Assembly (NCBI GenBank): GCA_033558025.1
Contig: JAUCEF010000016.1
Location: 4,092,001-4,156,000 of the forward strand
DNA from: Phytophthora sp. 'mugwort'
Lineage: Eukaryota; Oomycota; Peronosporomycetes; Peronosporales; Peronosporaceae
Direction of reading: 5' to 3'
Length of the DNA: 64,000 bases
How positions within the stretch are numbered: position 1 is the first letter of the stretch; each line of letters opens with the position of its first letter. The position numbers and the translations under genes were made by a program. Below, piece after piece: positions 43,068-55,392 of this stretch. The notes below the pieces were generated by a model that worked only from the letters and a program-made list of their open reading frames with translations, was not told where the DNA came from and did no database searches.

Positions 43068-43546
43068 GTGTGCCCATTTGAAAAAGAAGGGAGTGAAAGT
43101 CACGCAAACGCCAATGGAGGAGAGCGGTTGCGAGTACTCGTAGGCACGGCAAACCCGCGCGGGGTGCCGGCGAAGCGACGTAAGTGGTTTCGCACAGACG
43201 AAAAAGTGAAATATACAGAGGTTGTAACGGGTATGCTTTTAATAGAGAGCGGGTGCGAGAAGCGTAGCCGGAGCAAACCAGAGCGGGTTGCCCGCGAAGT
43301 AGGGCCGCGAGTCATTTGCGGTGACGCTCGCAGCGCCGAGCTATTCAGCGAGCCGAGCACTGTAGCGGGCCGAGCTTTTCCTCGCAGGAGCGCTGCCACT
43401 ACCTTTGCGAAGCAAAGCTCGAGACCGCGATGCCATCGGTCCTCTGGATGTCTAGGGAAAATGGAGATGTGACATTCAATACAAACCTAGCGTGTATACT
43501 AAAAATGTGACAAGGCCAGATGGGCCCAGCAGCACGTGCGATAACA
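43068..43546 (+). repeat. Dispersed non-coding repeat, copy C
   Basis: Starts CTCGTGTGCCCATTTGAAAA then GGGAGTGAAAGTCACGC, and ends AAAAATGTGACAAGGCCAGA...GCACGTGCG. It contains the GAGCGGTTGCGAG block twice (about 43120 and 43247), so it is longer than copy A by an internal partial duplication. Confidence 0.75.
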
Positions 43547-44271
43547 AATACTGTACGTTCTGTAGTAGTCTAATGTACCATCTCGCGAGTACTGTTAACC
43601 ACGGGTTCACCGCAACGCACGGGCTTAGTGGAACACCGTAAAAACAAAAAATCGAGGCCAGAGAAAGAACATAAACAGGCCTTGACGAAAAACACACCAC
43701 CTTAGTACTATCATTTGTAAGTAAAACCATGAAGATTATCAACTTTCTAATGATTTGCATTTACTGACCAGAATCATTTTTTTCCACGTAAAAGGTTCAA
43801 ATTTATAAACAATTTATATAGCAATAGACTATTTACCCCTGTTGCGGTGAACCATGGTTCACATATAGTGCAATGAAGTAACAGCGCTCTTAAGATGGGA
43901 TCGCTTGATCACGTCGAGTCCCTACTTCAAGTATTCCAACCGATTGATTGGTCACACACGTACTTACTACTGGCGTCGAGGCTATTATATATATATATAT
44001 ATGTAGTTAATAACTTCCGGTTCGCTCGAAATTCACTAAGCCCGATTCATGACTAATGGACCGATTCGGTGAGGGCTTGTGCACTTTTTAAGTAGGAGAG
44101 AGATTCCATCGCTGACGGATAAAGAAAGGCAGGTGTATTGCCCAGCAATAATAACTTATCCTGATCGTTACATTGCTGCGTTCTTTTGGAATGGCCACTG
44201 CGTTTCTGGGTTTGGCACACTCACTTTGTCTTCATCAAGCTGAAAGAAACCATTAGGTGGTGTATTTTAAG
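43547..44271. other. A/T-rich intergenic upstream of the second phosphatase
   Basis: No gene. Contains a (TA)n microsatellite at about 43985-44003. The 60 bp before 44272 should hold the phosphatase promoter; CACTCACTTTGTCTTC (about 44219) is only a weak Inr candidate. Confidence 0.5.
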
Positions 44272-45815
44272 ATGAGATCGCTTTTCATGGGGTTAACAAC
44301 ACTGGCTACTGCCGTCGTAACGGCAAATGTCACCGTAGATGACACCACCTGCTACCGGAACAAGGTGCGGGACGCCTGTGAGCCCGAAAGTCTCTGCGAA
44401 TTCAACTACAACATTGGAGACCTCAATTTTAATCGGTCTTGCCGAATCAAGAAAGACGCGAACTTCTACCCTCAGCAGATCCACTTGGCATTCGCAGGGA
44501 AGAAAACTGGTACGGCGATGACAGTGTCCTGGGCCACGTTCGAGGACGTGACCGACAGCTCCGTATGGGTGGGAAACTCTGAGGATACGCTGGAGCTGGT
44601 CGATATGTCGGTGTCTAGCACGAGCTACTACAGCGACGACGAGTACGACTTGTTCCACCACCACGCAAGAATCCCAGGCCTCACACCGCGGACCAAGTAC
44701 TTTTACAAGGTTGGGAGCAGAGGTGACGACAAGTATACGAGCGATGTCAGTTTGTTCATTACGGCGCGACCTGCCACAGATAAGAGCACGTTCAACGTAT
44801 TGATTTACGGTGACCTCGGGGACGGGGGTAACTCGGTGGATACAATTGCAAATGTCAATAAGCTCACGTCGGACGACATCGACCTCGTCCACCACCTCGG
44901 CGACATCTCATACGCTGACAATGACTTCTTGGAGCTGAACCAAGCCGCTGGGTTCTTCTACGAGGAAGTGTACAACAAGTGGATGAACTTGATGATGCCG
45001 CTGATGAGTATGTCCCGTACATGGTTTTAGTGGGGAACCACGAGGCCGAATGCCACTCGCCGAGATGCCAAGCTTCACGCACGAAGAGCAAAGCTTTAGG
45101 CAATTACGCTGCGTACAACACGCGGTTCAAGATGCCGTACAAGGAGAGCGGAGGCACTCTCAATATGTGGCACTCGTTCGACCACGGTTCGATCCATTTT
45201 GCTTCGCTATCGGCGGAAACTGACTACCCAAACGCGCCATCGAACTCGTTCACCCTATGGACCGATAATGGTAATTTTGGTGACCAACTGAGCTGGGTCG
45301 AAGCGGACCTCAAGAAAGCGGACGCCAACCGCGCGAACGTGCCGTGGGTTTTCGTCGTGATGCATCGCTCGATCTACAGCGTCATTGACTCCAAGAACGA
45401 TGTCCCCACTAAGCAGACAGCAGATATTCAGGCAGCGTTTGAAGAGCTCTTCCTCAAGTACAAGGTGGATGCGGTGCTGACCGGACACAAACACTACTAC
45501 GAACGAGAGCTGCCAATCGCGAAAAACAAGGCTGTATTGGACGGGGTTTCAGACGACTACAAGATATATGATAACCCACAAGCTCCTGTGCACATCTTAA
45601 TTGGTGGGGCTGGCCAGTCCGAGGGACTCTCCATACCGCCGACGAACACTGCTTCCCGGAATGCGGCATCAGACTATAAACATTACGGGTACTCGATGTT
45701 GGAGGCGAATCGCACGACGCTCATGTGGAAGTACATTTTGAGCTCGGACCAGTCCGTCCAGGACGAGTTTATGATGTACAAGACGAGAATGTTGCAGGCG
45801 CTTAGATTACTGTAA
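44272..45815 (+). pseudogene. Second purple acid phosphatase, single frameshift
   Basis: From ATG 44272, MRSLFMGLTTLATAVVTA forms a signal peptide, followed by the PAP N-domain (FYPQQIHLAFAGKKTGTAMT) and YGDLGDGGNS and GDISYADND. The frame ends at 45030. The remainder (VPYMVLVGNHEAECHS, VVMHRSIYS, LTGHKHYYERELP) is open in another frame to 45815. The two meet in the region 45003-45015, where a 1- or 2-base indel relative to the intact paralogue lies between LMMPLMS and VPYMVLV. Everything else is intact, including all five metal motifs. Either a very recent pseudogene or a sequencing error. Clearly diverged from the copy at 18704-20233. Confidence 0.88.
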
Positions 45816-46396
45816 CCTCCTTGTCCAATCGATTAATACGTACTTTTAATAAGGTTCTCTTCATGACAGGTGCTAGCTAAAGTACCGGTACCGTGAACGG
45901 TTGCACTCCTGGTACATCCAACTTCATGGAAGCAGCCTCTGTTGCGCAAACGTTGTATCCTCGACTATAATATGACAGATTGCGTATGACAACAGCATAT
46001 CATTTATTCCGGTGCCATACATCTCATCTGATTGGCTTAAATTGAAGTGAAACGCTGTCCCAGCTAACTGTAAAAAGAAACCGGTTCATTTAGTAAAATA
46101 TGCTACTGTATCTGATAGTGCTCATCTTAAAAGCTTCTTCGCCAAACCGAAGACCTGCAGAATAGATGACAAACTGGGCTTCAAGTCAACCTTCTTTTTT
46201 TAGGTCAACCTGGTGCCCTTTTTCGGCAGTCAGCCTTTGTTCTGCTGGTTCAGTTTTATTGCTGAGATCAGTGGCGCAGATAATGGAAGCAGGATCAGAT
46301 TGGTAATAGGCTCGGATCAACTTTGTGCCATTTACATTGCAATATAGTCATTGTAAAAATTGTCTAACTAAATGACAAGTTTTAATTGCCCTCAAT
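45816..46396. other. Intergenic, nothing recognised
   Basis: No coding frame or repeat supported. Confidence 0.5.
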
Positions 46397-48093
46397 GTGA
46401 TGTTACATTTTTGGACAGGGCACGAGCTGCGCGAGCGCAGTTCCAGTCCGCTGCGGTCCGGTTCGGCTAAACGCAATGATAGTTGGTGTTGCAAAGCACA
46501 GCTGGCGTCGACCGACATACGCGAGGACACGGCCTTGACACTCATTACGCTTTCTGAGTCCAGCCACTCGTCATGCCGCTACCGAATTGCATCATCTACC
46601 AAGCCTGGCTCCAGCGGACGTGGTGGACCAGGCTACCACCATCTCATATGTGGGAAGGTGCACCAGCAGGACATTAAAAAGACAGGCTTCTTTAACCTAC
46701 TCCAGCACCTGAAGTCGGCGCACAAGGACTACAAGACCATCCCGAACCCCTAGCGGAACGCTGCAGCCAACTAACACCGAGTTTTTTCAAGTAGAAAAGA
46801 GTGACTCGCTGAGCTAGTGGGTCAACTGGATCGTCATGAAGGCGCTGCCCCTCAGCTTCCGTGAGGATTCTCCATACTCGATCATTCACCAAGCCCCCGC
46901 GTGTGTGGCGAAGGACGCAGAAGACGCACATGTTCACGATCGTGAGAAAGGTTGAACGTTACTAAAAAGGACATTCCACACTCATTTGGCTCGGTCTTCG
47001 ACGGGTGGACGACGGAAGCGATCCACTACGTTGGCATTTTTTCAGTGTTTGCTGTGATGAGAACTATTCGCGAAGGCCGGGTGCTGCTGGCCCTTTCTCC
47101 GTTTGACGATGAAAGCCATCTCAGCTCGCAAAGCACTACCAACTTTATTTCTGATACGCTCAGCGAATTTGAGCGTCCCTGGCCGAGCTTGCTGTTTGTC
47201 GTTGACAACAACTGCACAGTGACCAGTATATTGGGACCGTTGTGGCATTTCCTTCGTTGGGTGTGCTAGTCATTTGTTTAACCTGGCAGTTCAGCATATT
47301 CTAGAAGATCACAGCGAGCGGATTGCCAAAGCTAATGTGCTCATGTTCAAGGTATGGTCCGTTATTGGGCGAGCTTGCTTGGCTACAGTAACTGACGCGC
47401 ACCCGAAGTTTAAGAACGTGACCCGGTGGAGCAGCACGATGAAGATGCTGAAACGTTGCAACGAGCTTATCCTTGCTCTGCGCTGAATGAGCACCACGTC
47501 TGTAGCGAAATGCGGGGTGGAAATAGCTGATTTAGACGGTTACGGAAGCAATAGAAGTGGCGGAGCTGCTGAAGGACTTGGTGAAGCTGGATACTGCGAT
47601 GCTCGAGCTTCAGAACGAGGCGCTGACCATCCTGGAGGTTCTCGCCTTGTTCGACCATTGCATTGAGTGGTATCCAGCTACGAAGAAGTATCTAAGTACC
47701 AGCGCATCCATTATCAACAACGCCGTGTTTGAACGTGCAACGGTCAAGTTGCGTCTGGTATAAGTCTGTCATCGGCGGAAAAGGTAGCGAGCACCAGGCT
47801 CCAGGTGCCCGAAGGTGGAGTGGCGGGAGGAGCAGAAGTTTACAGCAGCCCAGAGGCGGCAACGGCGTCGTTCGCTAAGCAAGCTCTCAACCGCCGTCGC
47901 ATTGCAGTACCAAGCGAAGTATACGTCCACACGACTTCACCTTCCCCCCCTACTCCCGACATCGAACATCTGTGAAAAACAATTCTCGCAGCCAAAGCTT
48001 GTTTTGACGGACCAACGCTGTGCGATGAAGCCAACAACGCTAGAGATGCTCGTGTTCCTCAAGGCTAACAGGAGGCTGTGGGAAGAAAGGTGA
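46397..48093 (+). pseudogene. hAT transposase, relic 2 (BED-type N-terminus)
   Basis: A zinc-finger remnant HLICGKVHQQDIKKTGFFNL followed by LQHLKSAHKDY (46640-46730) resembles a BED finger. Then SFGSVFDGWTTEAIHYVGIF (46983-47040), LSPFDDESHLSSQ, LFVVDNNCTV (47190-47220) and FNLAVQHILEDHSERI (47278-47320). TRWSSTMKMLKRCNELI lies at 47420-47470, and the dimerisation block SNICEKQFSQPKLVLTDQR with LEMLVFLKANRRLWEE ends at 48093. Several frameshifts. Same broad group as the relic at 16.7-18.2 kb, on the opposite strand. Confidence 0.8.
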
Positions 48094-49658
48094 TGACCTC
48101 ACCTACAATACAATGTATACATTGAACAATTAACTTTAACGCGTGACTGACCATCTCAATCAATTTGGGAATGTACATTGGCGCAAAGCTGAATAGGGGA
48201 GTACTGCTGTGGGATCGAGAAGTACTTGACCGCCAACGATTTCGTCTCTTTCTCGGGAATTTCCTTAGTTGGGTTAGTCAGCTGAACACTTCGTACAGAT
48301 GCTTCCCAAATGCTTTGATTAACTCTCGACCAAAACTGTTCAGCGATCAGCATCTTTCTAACTTTTTCAATATTGCTCGGGTCGAGCTTTCCAAACGTGA
48401 TTGTGTCCTCATCTGATGTAGTTACTGTTGTGCATGTAGTACAAACGCCTTGGTCAACCTCGAGCAAATAATTGGATGCGTAGCCAGCGGGACGGAGGGA
48501 TAAAATACTTGCTTAGTTGAGCTCCCCACTCAGTAATAACGGGTGATCATTCTCGTTGTGAAAAATTGTTGTTAATACTTTTGACCTTATTCACTCCACC
48601 GACTTGCTGGAAGGGTGTGAATCTCTTTCGGATGGCATTACGAGACCCGGCTAGAACTCTGTCTGCAATGTTGTGGGAATGCCCAGGAAGCAAAATGCAC
48701 GGGGCCACTATTTTGTATGGGAAGGGCATCGCAAAAACATTATCATCACCTTGGACTTAACCTGCCCTTCGCAATTATCGAGCAAACGGAAGCTGTTTTT
48801 TTTTGGCAGGTTTTACACATTTGCGAGCACCATTTTGAAGTGTGTAGACACAGACTACAAAGTACCCATCTGCGTCCTTTCCTTGATCGCGTTCATCGTA
48901 CAAATAATTGTTGTTTCTGTGATCGTATGTATGTTACAACGTAATTATGAAGAATCAAGTTGCTATTGAAATATTCATCAGACGTACGGATGGTTCTGGA
49001 TTGGGTGCCTTAACCTGCCTCCTTCGGGTGAAAACGTTTGCGCCGAAATCAGATGAAGTACCACAACTTTTTTCTAGATCAGCTATTGGTCCCCCGACGG
49101 CTATAATCGATGCGTTACGACCTCATATGCATCCCCGTTTTTCATACACAAGAAAGTCGCCAAGCACGATAAAGTTACAGTAGAAATACAACAAAATTAC
49201 CGTTTCAATTTTAAAGCGGAGCGGATTCTGCCAAAACTTAACTTCCATGTTAAACTGGATACAACCGGAACTAGTCACAAATATCACCACAATGACAGGC
49301 ACACTTTGGGCTATATATTTAGGACGTGCTGGAGCTTCGCAAATGCGCTCGGCCAATTAGCTCCAGGGGTCTCCTGACGTCACAAGGCGCGTAGGGTTTT
49401 CGCCACAGCCTAATCTATCGACTCCAAGTAGGTCTCTACGTTCTCCAGGCCGCTCTAGACGCCCACGAGCCTCATCTACAAAGTCCGGCCGCCCGTGTGA
49501 CGAGATAGGTTAGCCGTGTGACAATTTACTGAAACATTTAGTGGGCCCTAAGCAATTTCCTGACGTGCCTAGAGAAGTAAATACCTACTGCGACCGTTTC
49601 GGCATCCGGCGGCTGCAATCAGCCCCCCCCCCCTCCCCCCCAAGCGACTATAATCAAG
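48094..49658. other. Unrecognised interval
   Basis: Frames at 48156-48467 (minus) and 48673-48969 (plus; a hydrophobic C-terminal part CVLSLIAFIVQIIVVSVIVC) have no recognisable family. A poly-C tract lies at about 49623-49641. Nothing further supported. Confidence 0.4.
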
Positions 49659-51384
49659 ATGTATTCGAAATGGGAATCTTTCGTATGTGCCATTGCCATT
49701 CGTGAATTGACGCTCCCGTTTTTCGAGTCTTTATGCCTACGGTGGACCAACCGTGAAAGACCCATCGTGACGGAAGATCAGCGGTGTGCAGCTAAAACGC
49801 CGCACACCGCGTTTTGCGAGACGAGTTATGCTTGGATGTCATCCGGCGAATTGACAAGCAAGTTTACGTATCTCTCGTCACGAATGGCTGGGGCGACACT
49901 TATAGCGTCAATATCATTAACTTCATGGTGGTGGCACCAGGAATGCAATCGGTATTCTGGCCATCGTGGTCTACACGGTCAGAACAGCACCCCGCGACGT
50001 ACCTGGCTAGAGAAATCAATGTGGTACTTGCCGAGCTTGAACATGAAACGACTGCACAAGTCGTCGCCGTGGATACGGAACAACGCACAGAACATGAGGA
50101 GTGCATCCGGCCATATTCAGGTTCGACGGCTAGCGTAGTAAGCGGCGGGCGCGCCGCACATGTTCTAAACCTCCTCACGTAAGATATGAGTCGTTTCTCT
50201 GCAATTAGAGCGATTCCGACCCGCGCTGTTGCTGTTGTCCGCTTTGTATGAGATCATCTGGCATTTCTTGATGAATTTAAGAGGAATGCATGCTGTTTGT
50301 CTCAGGGCTCGAACGCTTGTGCTACCAGTACCTACTCCGTACATGATTGCTTGGCATCGTGCTAAACCGCTAAAATCTGTGTTTCTGGATCCGGATTATA
50401 AGCATTTTTGGAATCGCTATCGCGGAACAACGGCACGTCAGAAGAAACTACGCTATGTATCAGACCTGGTTCGTGATTGGGGAGTTTTGGAGTAGCCTGA
50501 GAACGATAGTGCGTCTGCTTGATCCTATTATATCCGCGCTGCGAACGTTGGATGTGACAATGTATTTGTATCGGTGGCTCCGGTGGCTACGATATCACTC
50601 GGCGATCTGGGTCATGTCGCCCAAAGGAGAAGCACAGCCAGCCGAATTGGAGCGCAGAAGTAAAAAAAGCCGAATACGTGCCCATGGCTCAAGGTTAACA
50701 TGGAATCGAGCTGTCCAGTACCGTCGCTGAGCGGATAACCCCAACCGGACCAGGCCACTGACAGAAGTGCCGCAGTCGACGAAGAGAAACGGCGAGATGG
50801 GCGAATATGAGAACGTTGCAGCGCTCACGCTTTCCCAGCTCCAAAACACGTATTTCGCGAGAAAACCAAGAAGGGCTGGAGCTACGTTCACGCGAACGCA
50901 ATGACCATTGCATTCATGCTCGATCCTGCCATGAATCTTAATGAGTTTTTTTTTTGGCTCCGACGACTATGATGCAGACAACCGAGTGTGCGAAATGGCG
51001 AAGCGATGTGTTGTTTTGGCACCAAACACAGAAAGACCAAAGCTAACTGCCGATATTGTCCCTTGAAACGTGCCAAATGGCGAGGTGGCGAAGTACTGCA
51101 GCTTATGTATTCTGTGTCAAGTCACGCGATAATTGGAACGCGAAGAGTGAGAAGAAGTTTCCACTTTGAAGAAGATAGCAGGGATTGTGTTCGCGGTTCC
51201 CACTTCGTCAGCAGCGAGCGAACGAGACTGGCGTATGTTCGATCACAACCACTCCGAGAGGAGGAATAGACTCTCGGTTGAGAACGTCGAGATGCTAGCA
51301 TACATTTACATCAACCATGCCACAGTCGGTGGTAATGAAAAACAAATCGACCTTCCTCGTCAGATCGTGTCCAGAGAGCGCTGA
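49659..51384 (+). pseudogene. hAT-like transposase with DUF659 domain, relic 3
   Basis: A DUF659-type block reads VSLVTNGWGDTYSVNIINFM then VVAPGMQSVFWPSWSTRSEQ and REINVVLAELEHETTAQVVA at 49865-50080. A middle region includes SVFLDPDYKHFW (50380-50415) and LRTIVRLLDPIISALRTLD (about 50495-50550). The dimerisation block IAGIVFAVPTSSAASERDWR with RRNRLSVENVEMLAYIYINH is at 51173-51315. The final frame (51166-51384) is well preserved; the rest is broken by frameshifts. Distinct from the BED-type hAT relics in this window. Confidence 0.82.
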
Positions 51385-53672
51385 AGAGAGCGTAGCCGTT
51401 GGTCTTTAACTTTGATACAGCCATTTCTCGAACAATTGACACTAATACTTGCGCTGGACGTGAATGCAATGTCGATATCCATCGATGTGACCACAACGGA
51501 CGTAATGGCTCCACTGATTGCCCCCAGGGTCGTTGCGAGAACGGCAGCGCTGAAGTCATTCCGGTACGAGGACTTGATCCGCATTTCGTCGAACGTGGGG
51601 CTCTCAAAGCCGAGCATGGTTTTCTTTAGCGTTTCCTGGCAGCGGAACGACAGTTATGCGGGCAACTTGGTGTCCTGGTTCGAGTTCATTCGTTCGAGGA
51701 ACGCCGTCATGGTACGCTGGTAGTCCGCATCCAAACCGATCCAGCACTAGGTCCAAACCGGACGACGAGGTTTGCAAGCACATACCCAGATCTGCGCCAC
51801 CAAGAAAGACGATGTGTCGACCGCCATCGTAGCATTTACGACTGCTTAGGCCTCCACTTGTCCCTTTCCTCGCTCCACACACACTACCCTCCCCACAATC
51901 GACCCATTCCCCGACACCAATACATACCAAACCACAACAAAAAGGTCACATTAATAACCCCAAAAGTCATCGAATAGGGAACTACCCACCCCGACTTCTC
52001 TGATGTAGTGCGGATCCAGGGAAAATTGAGGGAAATTGTGAGTGTGAATGGCACGGGCGGGTAGTCGCTTGCCTCGAGCCACCTACAGAAATCAAAGTCA
52101 AGGTTTGAGAACCTGGGTCATCTCGTGTCGGGGACCTACAAATGATGTGCATTATCGCGAGTCGCCCTGGACGGTGGGACGGTCCGCGCTGTATAGGAAT
52201 GGTCTGAGTAGGAGAGTGCACGGAGTGATAACGCTTCGCAACCAAGCCAAATGCAAAAAGATATTCAACTTATTGTAATTCGGGCAAATTCACGACTGAT
52301 AACCAAACTTGGGCGGCAGGAGCGTCCCGCCGCTGCTCTTCTTCCTTACGTCATCCTCACACTCCCTACCGAGCACGCACGCGCACACATTAACGGTCTA
52401 GACCAGATCTTCACGCGACTCCCCACGTATCTTGGTTCCGACGCTTCAGCTAACAATGCCGTCCGTCCTGTAGTAGCCCATCGTTCCCACCGCATCCCCA
52501 TGTGTGCCGCTCCGCCAGATCCGGGAATGACAACGGCCTCTCGGCCGCCCGTACAATCCATCGTCGCGTCCCAGAAAACCTTGCCAATCCGTTCATTAAC
52601 GTGCAAGTTGCGACCGGGCGCCAAGCCCATCTTCATGCAGTTGCGCCTCCAGAAGTAGCTCGCTCATTGAACTTCCGGGAGAACGGTTTGAACTGTGCCT
52701 GAGACGACGTCGACCGTTCCCACTCGTGACAGCGTACATGGTAGCAGTTCGAATGCGCTTGAAGGAGTGCTGCCTTCTCTTTTCGAGGGATCGCGCATTT
52801 TCCTTCTGAGGACCTTTGACTGCCACCACGAGCTGATTGGGGAACTTGGACACGCCGAGAACGACGTATGCTTGTCGAGAAGCTCGAGCGCTGTGAACAG
52901 AATGCCAAAAGCCTTGTCCGCAGTCGAACTCTGAAGCTGATGATCATGGCAGGCCAATTCTCACCAGCTACACCCGCTGCTGAAGCACCCCGACGAGAAC
53001 CAGAAGCAGATAGAGCTTGCGCGGCTGCTGCTGCAGATGAGGCGTGAAGAGCAGCGCCTCAAGGTTGGGCTGGCGCTCCACGACGGGCACGCAGTGCATG
53101 CCTGTGTAATCCGGCAGCGGCAGACGCAGGTTTGTGGCCATGCGCATCAGCGCCCGCGAGTGGTACTACATGCGCGGACTGCGGTCGAGGTCGCCTACCA
53201 TCGCGACGGCTGGCGGTGAGGACCATCGCGAGGAAACGCGATCTTTCTGATCTGCAGGCGACGCCGCGAGAGCGCCATGAGCAGCAAAACAGACTGCCCG
53301 ACCCGCTGGCGGTGACGTTCCCGAAAGAGCAACGGGAGCCGAACCCATTTCACTGGGGCCAGGGCATTTCCGCGCGTGTACCGAGCGTTGACAAAGAGCT
53401 TATGCAGGGCGTGCGCTAGGTTCAACCGTAGCTCCGCGTCCAAAAGTGGCAAAAACGCTGGACCTCCAGTTGAGAATTTATGCCCTTCAACAGTTTGTGG
53501 TAGCTTGGAATACTGGACGGATTTTTTGACATGTCGCAAAGTGTTTTGAACTGTTTTGAACCAGTCTAAAATCAGAAGGTCGGCAGTGACCGTAATACGT
53601 CCAGAGTCAAAATATACACCTCGTAACTAAGCCGGGAACTAAGGGGCTAAAGCAAGTGAAATTAAAAGTTAG
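51385..53672. other. Long interval without a supported gene
   Basis: Open frames on both strands (for example 52251-52658 plus, 52664-52957 minus, 53195-53539 minus) overlap in conflicting frames and show no motif I recognise. Their elevated G/C content keeps frames open by chance. A decayed spliced gene on the minus strand cannot be excluded. There is no initiator-like element next to a plausible start. Confidence 0.4.
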
Positions 53673-53924
53673 TCACGTGATGGCTCGATTGACATAAGCG
53701 AGTCGTTCCATTCATCGAGAGCTGAAGATCATGGAGAGCTTTCAAACGAGGTCCTGTCTGCTGCTATCAAGGAAATGATGTACCACAACATCGACACTCT
53801 AGTGAGAATAACGTTTTATCTAGTGGGGTTCCAATGTATTGGATTGGCCATGAACGTTATCCACCAGTATTTTCCAAACTACGAGAAACAACGGCAGGGT
53901 ATCGTAACAAATATATTGCTTTAA
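53673..53924 (+). CDS. Small unrecognised ORF with one hydrophobic segment
   Basis: The frame is open from 53673 (after a TAG) to TAA 53922-53924. The first ATG pair is at 53775-53780, giving 49 residues starting MMYHNIDTLVRITFYLVGFQ, with a likely membrane segment (ITFYLVGFQCIGLAMNVI) and a charged tail. The open frame upstream without ATG (DGSIDISESFHSSRAEDH) suggests it may be the last exon of a longer gene. It ends 42 bp before the tubulin pseudogene. No family recognised. Confidence 0.25.
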   Translation, partial: SRDGSIDISESFHSSRAEDHGELSNEVLSAAIKEMMYHNIDTLVRITFYLVGFQCIGLAMNVIHQYFPNYEKQRQGIVTNILL

Positions 53925-53966
53925 TAACAGAAGCACTTTAGTACCCTCCACGAGACAAGCTACTCG

Positions 53967-55375
53967 TTACTGCCTATGGTGTGATGTCATGTCCTCTCTT
54001 TGAGTTCGCCAAAAGGCAGCCAAAATCCCGAAGTTAGTACTCTTCTCCATACATCTCTCCGCCATCTCCGACGAAACCTCCTCGTAGTCCTTCTCCAGCG
54101 CAGCGAGGTCTTCGCGTGCCTCCGAGAACTCGCCCTCCTCCATGCCTTCACCGACATACCAATGCACGAATGCGCGCTTTGCGTACATGATGTCGAACTT
54201 GTGATCGATGCGCGAAAATACCTCCGCGATAGCGCTCGTGTTTGATATCATTGCCACAGCGCGTTGAACGCGAGCAAGGTCACCCCCTGGCACAACCGAT
54301 GGGGGCTGGAAGTTGATACCACACTTGAAGCCCGTTGGACACCAGTCGACAAATTGCACTGTTGGTTTCGTCTTGATAGAAGCAACAGCAGCGTTGACAT
54401 CCTTGGGAACGACGTCGCCGCGGTACATGAGGCACGTCGCCATGTACTTGCCGTGGCGCGGATCGCACTTGGCCATCATTGACTTCGACTCAAACGAATT
54501 ATTTGTAATCTCCGCCACGGACATCGATTCATGGTACGCCTTCTCGGACGCGATGATCGGTGCGTACGAGCTGAGCATGAAATGGATGCGCGGATACGGC
54601 ACCAGGTTCGTCTGGAACTCGGTGATATCCACATTTAACGAGCCGTCAAAGCGCAGCGATGTAGTTAGCGACGAGATTACCTGGGCTATGAGACGGTTTA
54701 GGTTGGTGTACGTAGGGCGCTCGATGTTGAGTGAACGGAGGCAGATGTCGTAGATGGCCTCGTTGTCGAGTAGGAACGTAACATCCGTGTGTTCCAACAA
54801 AGAGTGTGTAGATAGCACTGAGTTGTACGGCTCGACGACAGCCGTGGAAAGTAGAGGAGACGGATATACAGTAAATGCAAGCTTGCTTTTGCGTCCGTAG
54901 TCTACTGACAAATGCTCTAGGAGCAGCGAGCCTAGGCCAGACCCAGTGCCTCCTCCGACGGCACTGAATATCATGAAGCCCTGCAGACACGTACAGGCAT
55001 CTGCCAGCTTGCGGATGCGGTCCAGCACGTGGTCTACAATTTCCTTTCCGATCGTGAAGTAGCCACGAGCAAAATTGTTGGAGGCGTCTTCCTTGCCGGA
55101 GATGATCTGCTCCGGGTGGTCAGCTGACGGTATGCACCTGTGCGAACTTCGTCACACACTGTCGGCTCCAGGTCCACAAACACCGCGCGTGGTACATATT
55201 TGCCAGCTCCTGTCTCCGAAAAGAAGGTAGAGAACGAGTGGTCTCCCAGTGCGCTTAAATCAATGGGGATCTTCCCGTCGTTGCCGATATCATGCTCAAT
55301 ACAGTACAGCTCCCAGCACGAGTTGCCAGCTTGGACGCCGCCCTGGCCGAGGTGGACAGAGACGATTTCACGCAT
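53967..55375 (-). pseudogene. Alpha-tubulin with two frameshifts
   Basis: From ATG 55375 the frame reads [20 protein letters not shown], a typical alpha-tubulin start, through [14 protein letters not shown] and RTGAYRQL. There a 1-base loss near 55125 shifts [19 protein letters not shown] out of frame. The next frame stays open from about 55118 to 53967 and carries [20 protein letters not shown] (nucleotide-binding loop), [20 protein letters not shown] and [20 protein letters not shown]. After DYEEV it ends with an unusual tail ([20 protein letters not shown]). The original acidic tail, ending GEEY and a stop, is still readable in another frame at about 54075-54034. Two indels in otherwise conserved sequence argue for a young pseudogene; sequencing error is the alternative. 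Confidence 0.85.
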
Positions 55376-55380
55376 CTTAG

Positions 55381-55392
55381 CTTGAAATGAGA
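55381..55392 (-). promoter_or_regulatory. Inr-like element of the tubulin locus
   Basis: Minus strand TCTCATTTCAAG fits YTCATTYY and lies 5 nt upstream of the ATG at 55375. The promoter is still present although the coding frame is broken. Confidence 0.5.
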
